Positions 1 to 5,879 of a stretch of 59,799 nt of DNA are shown in pieces (the stretch's first letter is position 1; each line of letters opens with the position of its first letter). The notes beneath the pieces are model-generated. The model ran no database searches, was not told the origin of the DNA, and saw only the letters and a program-made list of their open reading frames with translations. Source of the DNA: a virus; IMG/VR virus record IMGVR_UViG_3300025694_000005, positions 1 to 59,799 of that record; one strand, 5' to 3'. Made by a program: the position numbers and the translations under genes.

Positions 1-1
1 T

Positions 2-298
2 AAAGAGCAAGTAGATTTTATGCTAGAAACTTACAGCGGGGCCGAAGACAAGCAACTCGTCATAGACGATATCGCTATAGCTCTAAGCAAGAGCCGTCGT
101 TCGGTTATCGGAAAGTTATCAAGGCTTGGAGTCTATGAAAAGAAAGTGTATCTCACGAAACGAGGTGAAAACCCCGTAACGAAACAGGAGCTAGTACACT
201 TACTAAGTACGAAAATGAAGCTAGAATTAGAAAAGTTAGAAGGGCTTGACAAAGCCCCGAAAGAAGTTCTAAGGTATATGCTAGAATCTTCGTGCTAA
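2..298 (+). CDS. HTH-repeat DNA-binding protein, C-terminal part (5' partial)
   Basis: The frame is open back to the first base; upstream of the first ATG (20) it reads KEQVDF with no stop, so the gene enters from outside the window. The visible part matches the repeat unit of the proteins at 22342 and 25835: an acidic first helix (EQVDFMLETY), a second helix (IDDIAIAL) and a recognition-like helix (RRSVIGKLSRLGVY). The end of the unit, GVYEKK, resembles GVYVKK in the protein at 22342. Probable role: sequence-specific DNA binding or transcription control; the target is unknown. The partial state and repeat membership are seen in the sequence; the function is inferred. Confidence 0.7.
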   Translation, partial: KEQVDFMLETYSGAEDKQLVIDDIAIALSKSRRSVIGKLSRLGVYEKKVYLTKRGENPVTKQELVHLLSTKMKLELEKLEGLDKAPKEVLRYMLESSC

Positions 299-302
299 TA
301 AA

Positions 303-680
303 ATGTTAGAGATAATATGTGTTGCCCTAGCGGTTTACTTCGAAGCCCGAGGTGAATCGCTAGAAGGCCAACGTGCCGTAGCTTCTGTGGTGTGGAATCG
401 TCGCAATGACGAGAGATGGCCCAACCATACCTGTGAAGTAGTAGCTCAGAAAGGTCAGTTTGAAAGCTGGCCTCTCATTAAATCTGAATTTCCTAGACTC
501 TATGGAGCGGAATATTTAGACCTCCCACCAAACGAGAGTATGAAAATCGCTCTTGCCCATGCGTCATATACAGCAGAGACGCCAACCACACCAGCATTGT
601 TTTTCGCTACACCCAACCTATTAAACTACAAAGAGCTAGAAATAATAGGAAATCACGTTTTTTATACCACACACGACTAG
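303..680 (+). CDS. SleB-type cell wall hydrolase
   Basis: 125 aa, matching the Hydrolase_2/SleB family of peptidoglycan lytic enzymes. The hallmark block is near the N-terminus: YFEARGE with candidate catalytic Glu14 and Glu18, then GQRAVASVVWNR, later VVAQKGQFESW, and ALFFATP towards the C-terminus. There is no signal peptide, so it would need a holin or a place in the virion to reach the wall. Phage members are usually endolysins or virion-associated hydrolases. It starts 4 nt after the previous stop. The T4-type lysozyme at 14094 gives the phage a second peptidoglycan enzyme. Confidence 0.85.
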   Translation: MLEIICVALAVYFEARGESLEGQRAVASVVWNRRNDERWPNHTCEVVAQKGQFESWPLIKSEFPRLYGAEYLDLPPNESMKIALAHASYTAETPTTPALFFATPNLLNYKELEIIGNHVFYTTHD

Positions 681-844
681 AACAGGTTTTTCCACTCCAG
701 CGGGGCCGGGGCACATCTATCGACTAGAGGAAATCCTTCCTTGGACGTAAAAATCAGTACAAATCTTCCTTAAATTTACAGTAATCTCTTAGTTTTCCAG
801 TAAAAAGGGAGTGTAAATTTAATGAATATAACTCGACCCTTAAA

Positions 845-1127
845 CTTAAAAGACCGCATAGCCTACTTGGTTGAAGTAGAAACATGCGGTCTTCTTGTAT
901 ATTGATTTACAAAAATTGCTTACAAATGAAGCATAAGTGTTTACGTAATCTCTCGATAAACTCTTCTAAATATCTTTCGTAGTATTACTCTCCCGCCCCA
1001 GACTGCTTTCGCGCTAGGGGCGGAGGTAATAATCAAACGATATAAGAAGAACCTTCGAGATTACGTTTGGAGATGAAGAAGTTGTTGTATTGGCTTCTGC
1101 GCGGTCTCATCATGCTTCACATAATAT
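845..1127 (-). ncRNA. Candidate structured RNA with own promoter and terminator
   Basis: Minus-strand transcript inferred from the promoter at 1134-1162 to the hairpin at 850-893, in a 620-bp stretch with no convincing protein gene. Its core is a long interrupted stem: 943-952 pairs with 1057-1066 (10 bp), 962-967 with 1045-1050 (6 bp), 983-988 with 1026-1031 (6 bp) and 993-999 with 1017-1023 (7 G-C-rich bp). A 26-codon ORF (1033-1113, minus) lies in the 5' part with no good ribosome binding site. The alternative is an untranslated intergenic region with a two-way terminator. The pairing is seen; RNA function is inferred. Confidence 0.45.
850..893 (-). terminator. Hairpin terminator, probably two-way
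   Basis: Perfect 10-bp inverted repeat AAGACCGCAT (850-859) and ATGCGGTCTT (884-893), with a further 5-bp pair (CTACT/AGTAG) inside the loop. On the minus strand it is followed by TTTTAAG. It lies where plus-strand transcription from the SleB gene meets minus-strand transcription from the promoter at 1134-1162. Confidence 0.7.
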
Positions 1128-1133
1128 TTAATT

Positions 1134-1162
1134 ATAATAGCAGACAGATAACAAAATGTCAA
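1134..1162 (-). promoter_or_regulatory. Sigma70-like promoter
   Basis: Minus strand: TTGACA (1162-1157), 17-nt spacer, TATTAT (1139-1134). A TATAAT also sits 3 nt further down. The -35 overlaps the stop codon of the small ORF at 1159-1305. It points at the structured stretch 845-1127. Confidence 0.6.
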
Positions 1163-1305
1163 GATCTTTTTTTCTCATCTATAAGGGATTGCTGCACAGC
1201 CTTGAGAAATTCATCAAAGCCTTTTTCGTCCTCCAACATAAGTGCGATTGCTAAATCTTTTTCTTTGCGTGCTTCTTTAATTTTATCAGAAAAAGAAAGC
1301 CCCAC
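1159..1305 (-). CDS. Small protein coupled to the methyltransferase gene
   Basis: 48 aa if it starts at the GTG overlapping the upstream stop in a TAGTG arrangement; a GAGG lies about 9 nt upstream inside the methyltransferase gene. The sequence is a plausible charged helical protein (DKIKEARKEKDLAIALMLED... ending KKRS). I do not recognise it. The hairpin at 1299-1316 covers its start, so expression would depend on read-through and coupling. The alternative start at Met23 has no ribosome binding site. Confidence 0.45.
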   Translation of the reverse strand: MGLSFSDKIKEARKEKDLAIALMLEDEKGFDEFLKAVQQSLIDEKKRS

Positions 1306-1318
1306 TACTGCGGGGCCT
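1292..1318 (-). terminator. Terminator overlapping the methyltransferase stop codon
   Basis: On the minus strand GGCCCC and GGGGCT-type arms around an 8-nt loop are followed by TTTCTTTTTCTG. The 5' arm encodes the last codons, A-P-Q-stop, of the methyltransferase. The same sequence recurs at 2556-2573. Confidence 0.7.
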
Positions 1319-1874
1319 CATCGTACGTCTCTCTTGCTAACTCATTCGCTAAGTCACTCTGTTCCTTACTAGCGGGAGGAACGAAGAACACACCTTTCGG
1401 AAGCCTTCCAGTGTCGTCCCAAACATACCAAGCATAGTCAGTCGCATCAGTTCCTCGCCCCGTGAAGGACGGTCGCTTCGACAATACATGCAATGCCGTA
1501 GGAGTATTCTCCTTCCACCACTCATGACGCCCAATACTACCAAGAAAGTTAATTCTTAGTAGCATGAGGCAAGTATTACTATGTGCTAGTGAATGATCGA
1601 TAAACTCCTTAGCGATACTAAAGGGAGGATTTGTAAGAATCAGATCCGTACCTTCATTCCATTCGAAGAAATCTTTATCCTCAGTAATCTCACTATAGGT
1701 GCAGGTTAAACCGCACTCCTCTTCGAGAAAGTACTGAATGCGACCATCTCCTCGACAAGGCTCGTGAGCGTTCTCGAAGAGTGACCAATCTATTTCTAGA
1801 TTCTCATAACACCACGGCGGTGTTGCGTAAAAGTCAGTCGGGTTAAGCCGCAGCCCTGTTTTTTGTCTTGACAT
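1305..1874 (-). CDS. DNA adenine (N6) methyltransferase-like protein
   Basis: 189 aa. Amino-methyltransferase motif IV, TNPPFS, is at residues 81-86 (catalytic N/DPPY/F class) and a SAM-binding glycine motif, EPCRGDGRI, at 38-46. The N-terminal FYATPPW also resembles phage adenine methyltransferases. It would methylate adenine in DNA; the target sequence cannot be read off. It has a GAGAGGAAC ribosome binding site and lies 31 nt downstream of the MutH/Sau3AI-like nuclease, apparently in one operon. Together they could protect phage DNA and cut unmodified DNA, or act in mismatch-repair-like strand marking; that link is inferred. Confidence 0.8.
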   Translation of the reverse strand: MSRQKTGLRLNPTDFYATPPWCYENLEIDWSLFENAHEPCRGDGRIQYFLEEECGLTCTYSEITEDKDFFEWNEGTDLILTNPPFSIAKEFIDHSLAHSNTCLMLLRINFLGSIGRHEWWKENTPTALHVLSKRPSFTGRGTDATDYAWYVWDDTGRLPKGVFFVPPASKEQSDLANELARETYDEAPQ

Positions 1875-1905
1875 TATCTATAGTTCCTCTCTTTGTAGGT
1901 TTTCC

Positions 1906-2466
1906 TCATGCTAATATTGCTTTTGCTTTTTGTGCTCTAGGAGGATACACTCCAAAAAATAAATAATGAGAGGCAGGTCTAGAAATATATAAGGATCTAG
2001 TTTTTTTAGCTTCTCCACCTTTCCCTTGAGTTTTAGAAACCCATATTTCTGTGTCTTTTTGTGAACAATTCATTGGGCCTTTTGAAATGATCCAATCTAC
2101 TTCTTTGTCAAAATATTCTTTAAATATAGGATTTTCTTCTAGTATTCTAAGAATTTTACAATATACAATTTGACCTGCTAAATTTCGACCTACAACTAAT
2201 ATGTTTTCTAGTTTCTTTTTAATATAGTCCTTTTCCCATGTGCTACAAATCCTAAAGTCTTCTTTTACCTGACCTTTTTCATTAAGAGAAAAAGTTTTTA
2301 ATTCACCATCTTCAAAGTCTAACTGCTTAGTACCAGGCTTAATACCTAAAATCTTTTCTAAAGCCATACCGTTAGCTCCTTTGTTTTTCTGAGTACTTTC
2401 TGCTAAGACGCACTCTGCACTATGTACGTAGGGGGTTATCAAATTATATGCTTCTTCAGTTTTCAT
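1906..2466 (-). CDS. MutH/Sau3AI-like restriction endonuclease
   Basis: 186 aa. The block NKGANGMALEKILGI followed by LDFEDGELKT matches the MutH/Sau3AI nuclease core: Glu37, Asp50, Glu55 and Lys57 fit the E...D...ExK metal-binding set. Known family members cut at or next to GATC, MutH nicking unmethylated DNA and Sau3AI making double-strand breaks. Here the specificity is unknown. It is the first gene after the promoter at 2500-2528, whose spacer palindrome contains two GATC sites, and it is followed by an adenine methyltransferase. The nuclease fold is a strong call; its in vivo role is inferred. Confidence 0.82.
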   Translation of the reverse strand: MKTEEAYNLITPYVHSAECVLAESTQKNKGANGMALEKILGIKPGTKQLDFEDGELKTFSLNEKGQVKEDFRICSTWEKDYIKKKLENILVVGRNLAGQIVYCKILRILEENPIFKEYFDKEVDWIISKGPMNCSQKDTEIWVSKTQGKGGEAKKTRSLYISRPASHYLFFGVYPPRAQKAKAILA

Positions 2467-2499
2467 TATAAGTCACTTTTTTAGTAAGTTTGAACATAT

Positions 2500-2528
2500 A
2501 TTATACACGGATCGAGGATCCGTGTCAA
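2500..2528 (-). promoter_or_regulatory. Consensus sigma70 promoter with palindromic GATC operator
   Basis: Minus strand TTGACA (2528-2523), 17-nt spacer, TATAAT (2505-2500). The spacer is filled by a perfect inverted repeat with arms ACACGGATC (2505-2513) and GATCCGTGT (2517-2525) and a 3-nt centre, reaching into the -35 and -10. Each arm contains GATC. It drives the nuclease and methyltransferase genes. Confidence 0.85.
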
Positions 2529-2555
2529 GAATTATTTTTCTTCAGGTACAAAAAA

Positions 2556-2576
2556 CCCCACTACTGCGGGGCCTTT
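2556..2576 (-). terminator. Terminator overlapping stop of a 36-aa gene
   Basis: The hairpin has the same stem and loop as the one at 1299-1316. Minus-strand transcripts from the 2561-2671 gene run through GGCCCC, loop, GGGG, then TTTTTT. The 5' arm again encodes A-P-Q-stop. On the plus strand it is followed by TTTT, so it may work both ways. Confidence 0.75.
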
Positions 2577-2671
2577 TGGTTCTTGCGAGTATACTTAGTT
2601 TTATCTCGATACACTTTTGGCTTGTTAAACTTCCAAGCGTGTTTCGCCACGGGGTTTATGCGTCCATCCAT
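2561..2671 (-). CDS. Small basic phage protein (36 aa)
   Basis: 36 aa, strongly basic, with VAKHAWKFNKPKVYRDKTKY, a type of small protein I recognise from many marine phage genomes without known function. It starts at the ATG inside the end of the 55-aa gene (16-nt overlap) and stops within the terminator hairpin. It may bind nucleic acid because of its charge; this is only a guess. Confidence 0.6.
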   Translation of the reverse strand: MDGRINPVAKHAWKFNKPKVYRDKTKYTRKNQKAPQ

Positions 2672-2823
2672 AACTCTACTCCCCAGCTCCAAGTAAGCCA
2701 TGCGAAGATGAAACCATAGTCATTCGTCATCATGTCCTGGCTATGGTAGAGTGCGAAACTGGGAAGAACATGAAAGAGTCCTTCAGCTCGCCAAGTGTTT
2801 TGCACAGATTGTTGAATTTGCAT
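2656..2823 (-). CDS. Small hypothetical protein (55 aa)
   Basis: 55 aa with an aromatic hydrophobic C-terminal stretch (FIFAWLTWSWGVELW) that could lie in or on a membrane. It has a strong ribosome binding site (AGGGGGAACT before ATG) and sits 20-odd nt after the -10 of the promoter at 2846-2874. Small proteins of this style (N-terminal polar half, W-rich end) occur in marine T4-like phages. Function unknown. Confidence 0.65.
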   Translation of the reverse strand: MQIQQSVQNTWRAEGLFHVLPSFALYHSQDMMTNDYGFIFAWLTWSWGVELWMDA

Positions 2824-2845
2824 AGTTCCCCCTTAATTTCCATAT

Positions 2846-2874
2846 ATTATACGCCCTTGACATCTCCATGTCAA
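2846..2874 (-). promoter_or_regulatory. Consensus sigma70 promoter with palindrome at the -35
   Basis: Minus strand TTGACA (2874-2869), 17-nt spacer, TATAAT (2851-2846). A perfect 8-bp inverted repeat (CTTGACAT 2856-2863, ATGTCAAG 2868-2875, 4-nt centre) overlaps the -35 and half the spacer. It drives the 55-aa and 36-aa genes. Confidence 0.85.
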
Positions 2875-2883
2875 GAATTATTT

Positions 2884-2988
2884 TTAGCTAAACACATTTC
2901 TTCGAATGACGATAACAGGTACCGCCCTTATAGGCACTGGCGCTGCTTTTCGTATTGTTACTTGGATATGATTAGTTACATGACTCAT
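2884..2988 (-). CDS. Possible microprotein (34 aa)
   Basis: 34 aa, starting at an ATG that overlaps the stop of the EF-hand gene (ATGA), which favours coupled translation. Val/Ile-rich and basic with two Pro; no recognisable domain. It ends just before the promoter at 2846-2874. The overlap is the main support, so confidence is moderate. Confidence 0.4.
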   Translation of the reverse strand: MSHVTNHIQVTIRKAAPVPIRAVPVIVIRRNVFS

Positions 2989-3296
2989 GAGTTTTTACCC
3001 GAGTAAGCATTCGCTCCGAAGAAGGCCGCAACTAACGCACTAATTGCGATAAAGTATGTGGGTGCGATATCTCCAATGATACCCGCAGCTGTATCAAGCC
3101 CGAAGAGGCTAGTACAGAAGATACCGAAAGGATAGAGTAGCATTCCGAAGAGTGCAAACCATGTCATCTTTCTCATGGCATCACGCTGCGCATCTTCGTC
3201 TTCTAGTTTCTTTCGTTTAAATTCGAGGTGCATCATAAGCTCTTCGTCGCTTACATGACCGTCCCCATTTACGTCAGCTGGATGATGTTCACTCAT
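2985..3296 (-). CDS. EF-hand membrane protein
   Basis: 103 aa. One EF-hand calcium-binding loop, DVNGDGHVSDEE, at residues 8-19, then a charged helix (KRKKLEDEDAQRDAMRKM) and two hydrophobic segments at roughly 46-68 and 76-97. Small EF-hand membrane proteins of this type occur in marine phage genomes. Calcium binding is predicted from the loop; the role (virion, membrane or lysis timing) is unknown. It is in a run of small membrane proteins. Confidence 0.7.
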   Translation of the reverse strand: MSEHHPADVNGDGHVSDEELMMHLEFKRKKLEDEDAQRDAMRKMTWFALFGMLLYPFGIFCTSLFGLDTAAGIIGDIAPTYFIAISALVAAFFGANAYSGKNS

Positions 3297-3458
3297 TTAT
3301 TTCTCCGTTTTCAGAAGAGTGTATACTCCCCATGCTAGGCCGACATACGCGGCAATCTTGGCTAAGCCTCCAAACAGTATAAAAGCTCCACAAATTCCAA
3401 TTAACATCACACCATCTAAAGATGTGCGTTCTCCCATGAGTTTTCCAACGTATTTCAT
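3297..3458 (-). CDS. Small membrane protein (53 aa)
   Basis: 53 aa from the ATG preceded by GAGGAGAAG; the longer reading frame to 3521 has no better start. The N-terminus KYVGKLMGERTSLDGV is a block I recognise from small membrane proteins of marine T4-like phages; two hydrophobic segments follow and the protein ends KTEK. It overlaps the upstream gene by ATGA. Its size and topology make it one candidate for the missing holin, but that is speculation. Confidence 0.7.
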   Translation of the reverse strand: MKYVGKLMGERTSLDGVMLIGICGAFILFGGLAKIAAYVGLAWGVYTLLKTEK

Positions 3459-3661
3459 AGTTTCTTCTCCTCTAGCGGGCAGTTTGTAGATTTCATATCC
3501 GTGCCCATCATGCTGACCCAATGAAGTTCAGCGATAATTTTATTATACCACATTCTGTCGTATTGATCATGGCACTTCGCAGCCTCTTCCGTCAACTGAG
3601 AAATGCGAACGTCGATATACTTGAGCATTTTAGATGTGTGTGCCACGTTTCTTATGTCCAT
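3455..3661 (-). CDS. Hypothetical protein (68 aa)
   Basis: 68 aa from the ATG at 3661, overlapping the DUF1353 gene by 32 nt; a longer version would need a TTG at 3688. Mostly helical and charged (KMLKYIDVRISQLTEEAAK). No domain recognised. The stop overlaps the next start (ATGA), supporting translation in this frame. Confidence 0.55.
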   Translation of the reverse strand: MDIRNVAHTSKMLKYIDVRISQLTEEAAKCHDQYDRMWYNKIIAELHWVSMMGTDMKSTNCPLEEKKL

Positions 3662-4208
3662 TCCATGCGACGAAACCTGCAGCCGCAAGTGCCCAGTACG
3701 CCAAGTAGTTCAAAAACTTGAATCCGTTAACTTCGATACAAATGTCACGAAACAACTTATCCGCCTGTGATTGAGTCATCTTCTCCGTGTTATTTCCAGC
3801 TTTCGTCATTAGACAAGCATATTTGTAGATGTAATCATGTACAAGACCGCCCATCAACAATACACCCGTAGGTGAGAGCCACATTGCCAAAAACTTGGGC
3901 ACGCTGGCCCCATCAAATTCAAAACCTTTGGGAATCACGTACTCTACTCCGCCCAGTTTAAAATGAAAGTCGTCACAAATTTCCCACTGACGAACACCCA
4001 TTAACCAGTGCCAAATACCCTTAAAAAAGCCTTTGTCTTTCGTTGCAATCGGAAGAGGCTTCATGTGAGGCATTTCAGCATACTCAAAGCCTACACGATC
4101 TTCCCCTTGACCATCAAATTTACTAAAGATAAAACCAATTCCTACAAGCACTACAAATACTACCCACTGCCAAAATGTCATGGCAAGTTCCATCGCTGTC
4201 TCAATCAT
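3630..4208 (-). CDS. DUF1353 family protein
   Basis: 192 aa. N-terminal hydrophobic segment (about residues 11-29), a central DUF1353 region with FDGASVPKFL and GGLVHDYIY, then a second hydrophobic stretch near the C-terminus (YLAYWALAAAGFVAW). DUF1353 is common in tailed phages, with no established biochemical function. GGAGGATAATT precedes the ATG. The flanking membrane segments suggest an envelope or membrane location. Confidence 0.8.
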   Translation of the reverse strand: MIETAMELAMTFWQWVVFVVLVGIGFIFSKFDGQGEDRVGFEYAEMPHMKPLPIATKDKGFFKGIWHWLMGVRQWEICDDFHFKLGGVEYVIPKGFEFDGASVPKFLAMWLSPTGVLLMGGLVHDYIYKYACLMTKAGNNTEKMTQSQADKLFRDICIEVNGFKFLNYLAYWALAAAGFVAWNGHKKRGTHI

Positions 4209-4407
4209 AATTATCCTCCGCTATATTCATTATAGCGCTCTTGTTCAGTAACACTTCTTGACCGTTTGGCTGTAAGTATTTTATGAACTTATTTTCATTA
4301 TTCATTATCCAATGTAAGGCTTCTTTCGGTGGCATTGTTAGTGCTTCTTCACCGAGTAAAGACCCGTAGATAGTATTTCCACTTATAGTGACTATTCGTA
4401 CTTTCAT
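4201..4407 (-). CDS. Hypothetical protein (68 aa)
   Basis: 68 aa from the ATG that overlaps the stop of the 26-aa gene (TTATGA), with GGAGGT 11 nt upstream. It looks like a small beta-rich protein (MKVRIVTISGNTIYGSLLG...) with no family I recognise. It overlaps the DUF1353 start by 8 nt, so the three genes are probably co-translated. Confidence 0.6.
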   Translation of the reverse strand: MKVRIVTISGNTIYGSLLGEEALTMPPKEALHWIMNNENKFIKYLQPNGQEVLLNKSAIMNIAEDNYD

Positions 4408-4484
4408 AAGAAGATCATACCTCCTATCAGTCCGACAATTAAGCCGAACGTACAAAAAACTACTAATTTTTTAGTGTAGCTCAT
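4404..4484 (-). CDS. Single-pass membrane microprotein (26 aa)
   Basis: 26 aa: a short basic start (MSYTKK), then one hydrophobic helix (LVVFCTFGLIVGLIGGMIFL) to the end. AGGGGGAACT lies just before ATG, and the stop overlaps the next start by ATGA. Both support a real gene. Possible holin, lysis or membrane factor; nothing in the sequence settles this. Confidence 0.65.
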   Translation of the reverse strand: MSYTKKLVVFCTFGLIVGLIGGMIFL

Positions 4485-4511
4485 TCAGTTCCCCCTGCTG
4501 AGACTAGTTTT

Positions 4512-5042
4512 TTACTCCCTCCCTGAACCTCCTGACGCTGTAGGTTCTAGCTTATCAAAATCAAATGATGCTAGTGGATTATCTAGTACTGCTTGTATTT
4601 TCATGTTCAGTCTATCTTCCAGAGCATTGATTTTAATTTCCGTATCTGTTTGTAAACTCTCCCTTTTGTTATCAAAGCGCTCATCTGCTTTGTCAATCAT
4701 GTCTTTTACTTTGTCTTCTAGTTCTCTATTCTGATCTTCAACTCTATCAACATTTGCTTCCATACGATTGAAGTCATCTCGTAAATCATTCTTGATGCTT
4801 CGTGAGTAGTCTATTGCTTCATCAACAGATCCTTGAGCCGCAGCAATTTTTTGTTCTATAATTTTATTGCGGTTCTCTATCTGCGTGGTGTCAATGTTAG
4901 CCACAATTTCTTTCATGTCCATGTAGTCAGCATAGAATTCAAAGGCACCCCAACTTGCTCCACCTAACGTAGAGAGAGCAGTGAGAAGAACCATCATCTT
5001 ACCACCTTTAAATGTCATGCCCCCAAACTCTACTTCTGCCAT
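4512..5042 (-). CDS. Membrane-anchored coiled-coil protein
   Basis: 176 aa. The N-terminus (EVEFGGMTFKGGKMMVLLTALSTLGGASWGAFEFY) has a hydrophobic anchor and resembles a protein known in marine T4-like phages. Residues about 45-165 are a long charged coiled coil (heptads with Ile/Leu/Met and many Glu, Lys, Asp). The end is Ser/Gly-rich. Its stop region abuts the transglutaminase-like gene, whose last base it shares. Probably an inner-membrane tethered structural protein; function unknown. Confidence 0.65.
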   Translation of the reverse strand: MAEVEFGGMTFKGGKMMVLLTALSTLGGASWGAFEFYADYMDMKEIVANIDTTQIENRNKIIEQKIAAAQGSVDEAIDYSRSIKNDLRDDFNRMEANVDRVEDQNRELEDKVKDMIDKADERFDNKRESLQTDTEIKINALEDRLNMKIQAVLDNPLASFDFDKLEPTASGGSGRE

Positions 5043-5461
5043 TATTTTTTCCAGAACTTACCTTGAATGAGTTTCTTTACTACAACTAGAGGGTTATAGT
5101 AAAATTTATATTCCCACTTATACTGTGCGTAATCTTTTTCATATATGCTACGCGGAGTCCACTCTTTCTTCCAGTTGTCGACCAATAATCCTTCGTATTC
5201 TAGTACTGCATGACCACCATCCACATAACTAATAAAGCAAATCTTAATCTTTTTTGTGAGAATCATCCAAAGAAACTTCATACGACTCTGCCCTGCAAGC
5301 ATCCAGCCTACAGTAAGTGCATAATCTTCACAATCTCCTTGGTCTTTATCCTGACTCATATCAAGTACACGCCAATAGTCAGCAACTTGATACTGATCAC
5401 TATCGTACTGATATTCAAATACGTTGTTTACTTTAGCAACCGCTTCTACTTTATCCATCAT
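5042..5461 (-). CDS. Transglutaminase-like cysteine peptidase
   Basis: 139 aa. GDCEDYAL gives the catalytic Cys and adjoining acidic residues; GGHAVLEYEGLLVDNW gives His and Asp of a papain-like triad, as in the bacterial transglutaminase-like cysteine peptidase family (BTLCP). There is no signal peptide. The C-terminus is basic and hydrophobic (VVVKKLIQGKFWKK) and may touch a membrane. Target unknown; it lies between an anchored coiled-coil protein and exported proteins, so an envelope or virion substrate is plausible. Confidence 0.75.
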   Translation of the reverse strand: MMDKVEAVAKVNNVFEYQYDSDQYQVADYWRVLDMSQDKDQGDCEDYALTVGWMLAGQSRMKFLWMILTKKIKICFISYVDGGHAVLEYEGLLVDNWKKEWTPRSIYEKDYAQYKWEYKFYYNPLVVVKKLIQGKFWKK

Positions 5462-5879
5462 CGTCCTCGAATTTTAATGCTCTTAGGTTATTTACCTCTT
5501 GCTGTAATTTTTGTAGTTCTATTCTCTGTCTTGTCAGCTCCAATTTATAAAGCTGATTACAATCTAATCTCGTTTTCGGTGCATTGAGTGGTATGATAAT
5601 CTTCGCATACACTCCAACATCTTTTACTAAACCTTCCTCATCGTAGTCTTCTGAGTAGCTCCCTATATTGCTAGTGTAGGGCCCATTCTGATTTAGAACT
5701 CCGACTACACCAAACTCTAAATTCACGCTTCCGCCAATCGCCATGGAACACTCGACGTTGCCATTTGTTCTTATTCTATCACTCGCATAAGAACCCGGAG
5801 TGCTAGGTAAATTTAAATTCAAAGAACTAGAGTCCGCCATTGCGTAAGCTGACACTAGCATTAATAATATAAATCTCAT
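5451..5879 (-). CDS. Exported protein, unknown function
   Basis: 142 aa with a clear signal peptide (MRFILLMLVSAYAMA, predicted cut near residue 15). Mature part is Ser/Asn/Gly-rich with beta character, two or three Cys (CSM, LDCNQ) that could form a disulfide, and a C-terminal helix (LELTRQRIELQKLQQEVNNL). It overlaps both neighbours by a few bases. One of four successive exported proteins. Function not recognised. Confidence 0.65.
   Translation of the reverse strand: MRFILLMLVSAYAMADSSSLNLNLPSTPGSYASDRIRTNGNVECSMAIGGSVNLEFGVVGVLNQNGPYTSNIGSYSEDYDEEGLVKDVGVYAKIIIPLNAPKTRLDCNQLYKLELTRQRIELQKLQQEVNNLRALKFEDDDG

Noticed and set aside
822-905. 27-codon plus-strand ORF with a GGGAG upstream
   Set aside because: It runs through the hairpin at 850-893 and lies on the strand opposite to the likely transcript; composition gives no support.
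1067-1372. Plus-strand 101-aa frame
   Set aside because: It overlaps the end of the methyltransferase gene and the 48-aa ORF in antisense and lacks a ribosome binding site.
1349-1543. Minus-strand 64-aa frame inside the methyltransferase gene
   Set aside because: Shadow of the methyltransferase gene in another frame.
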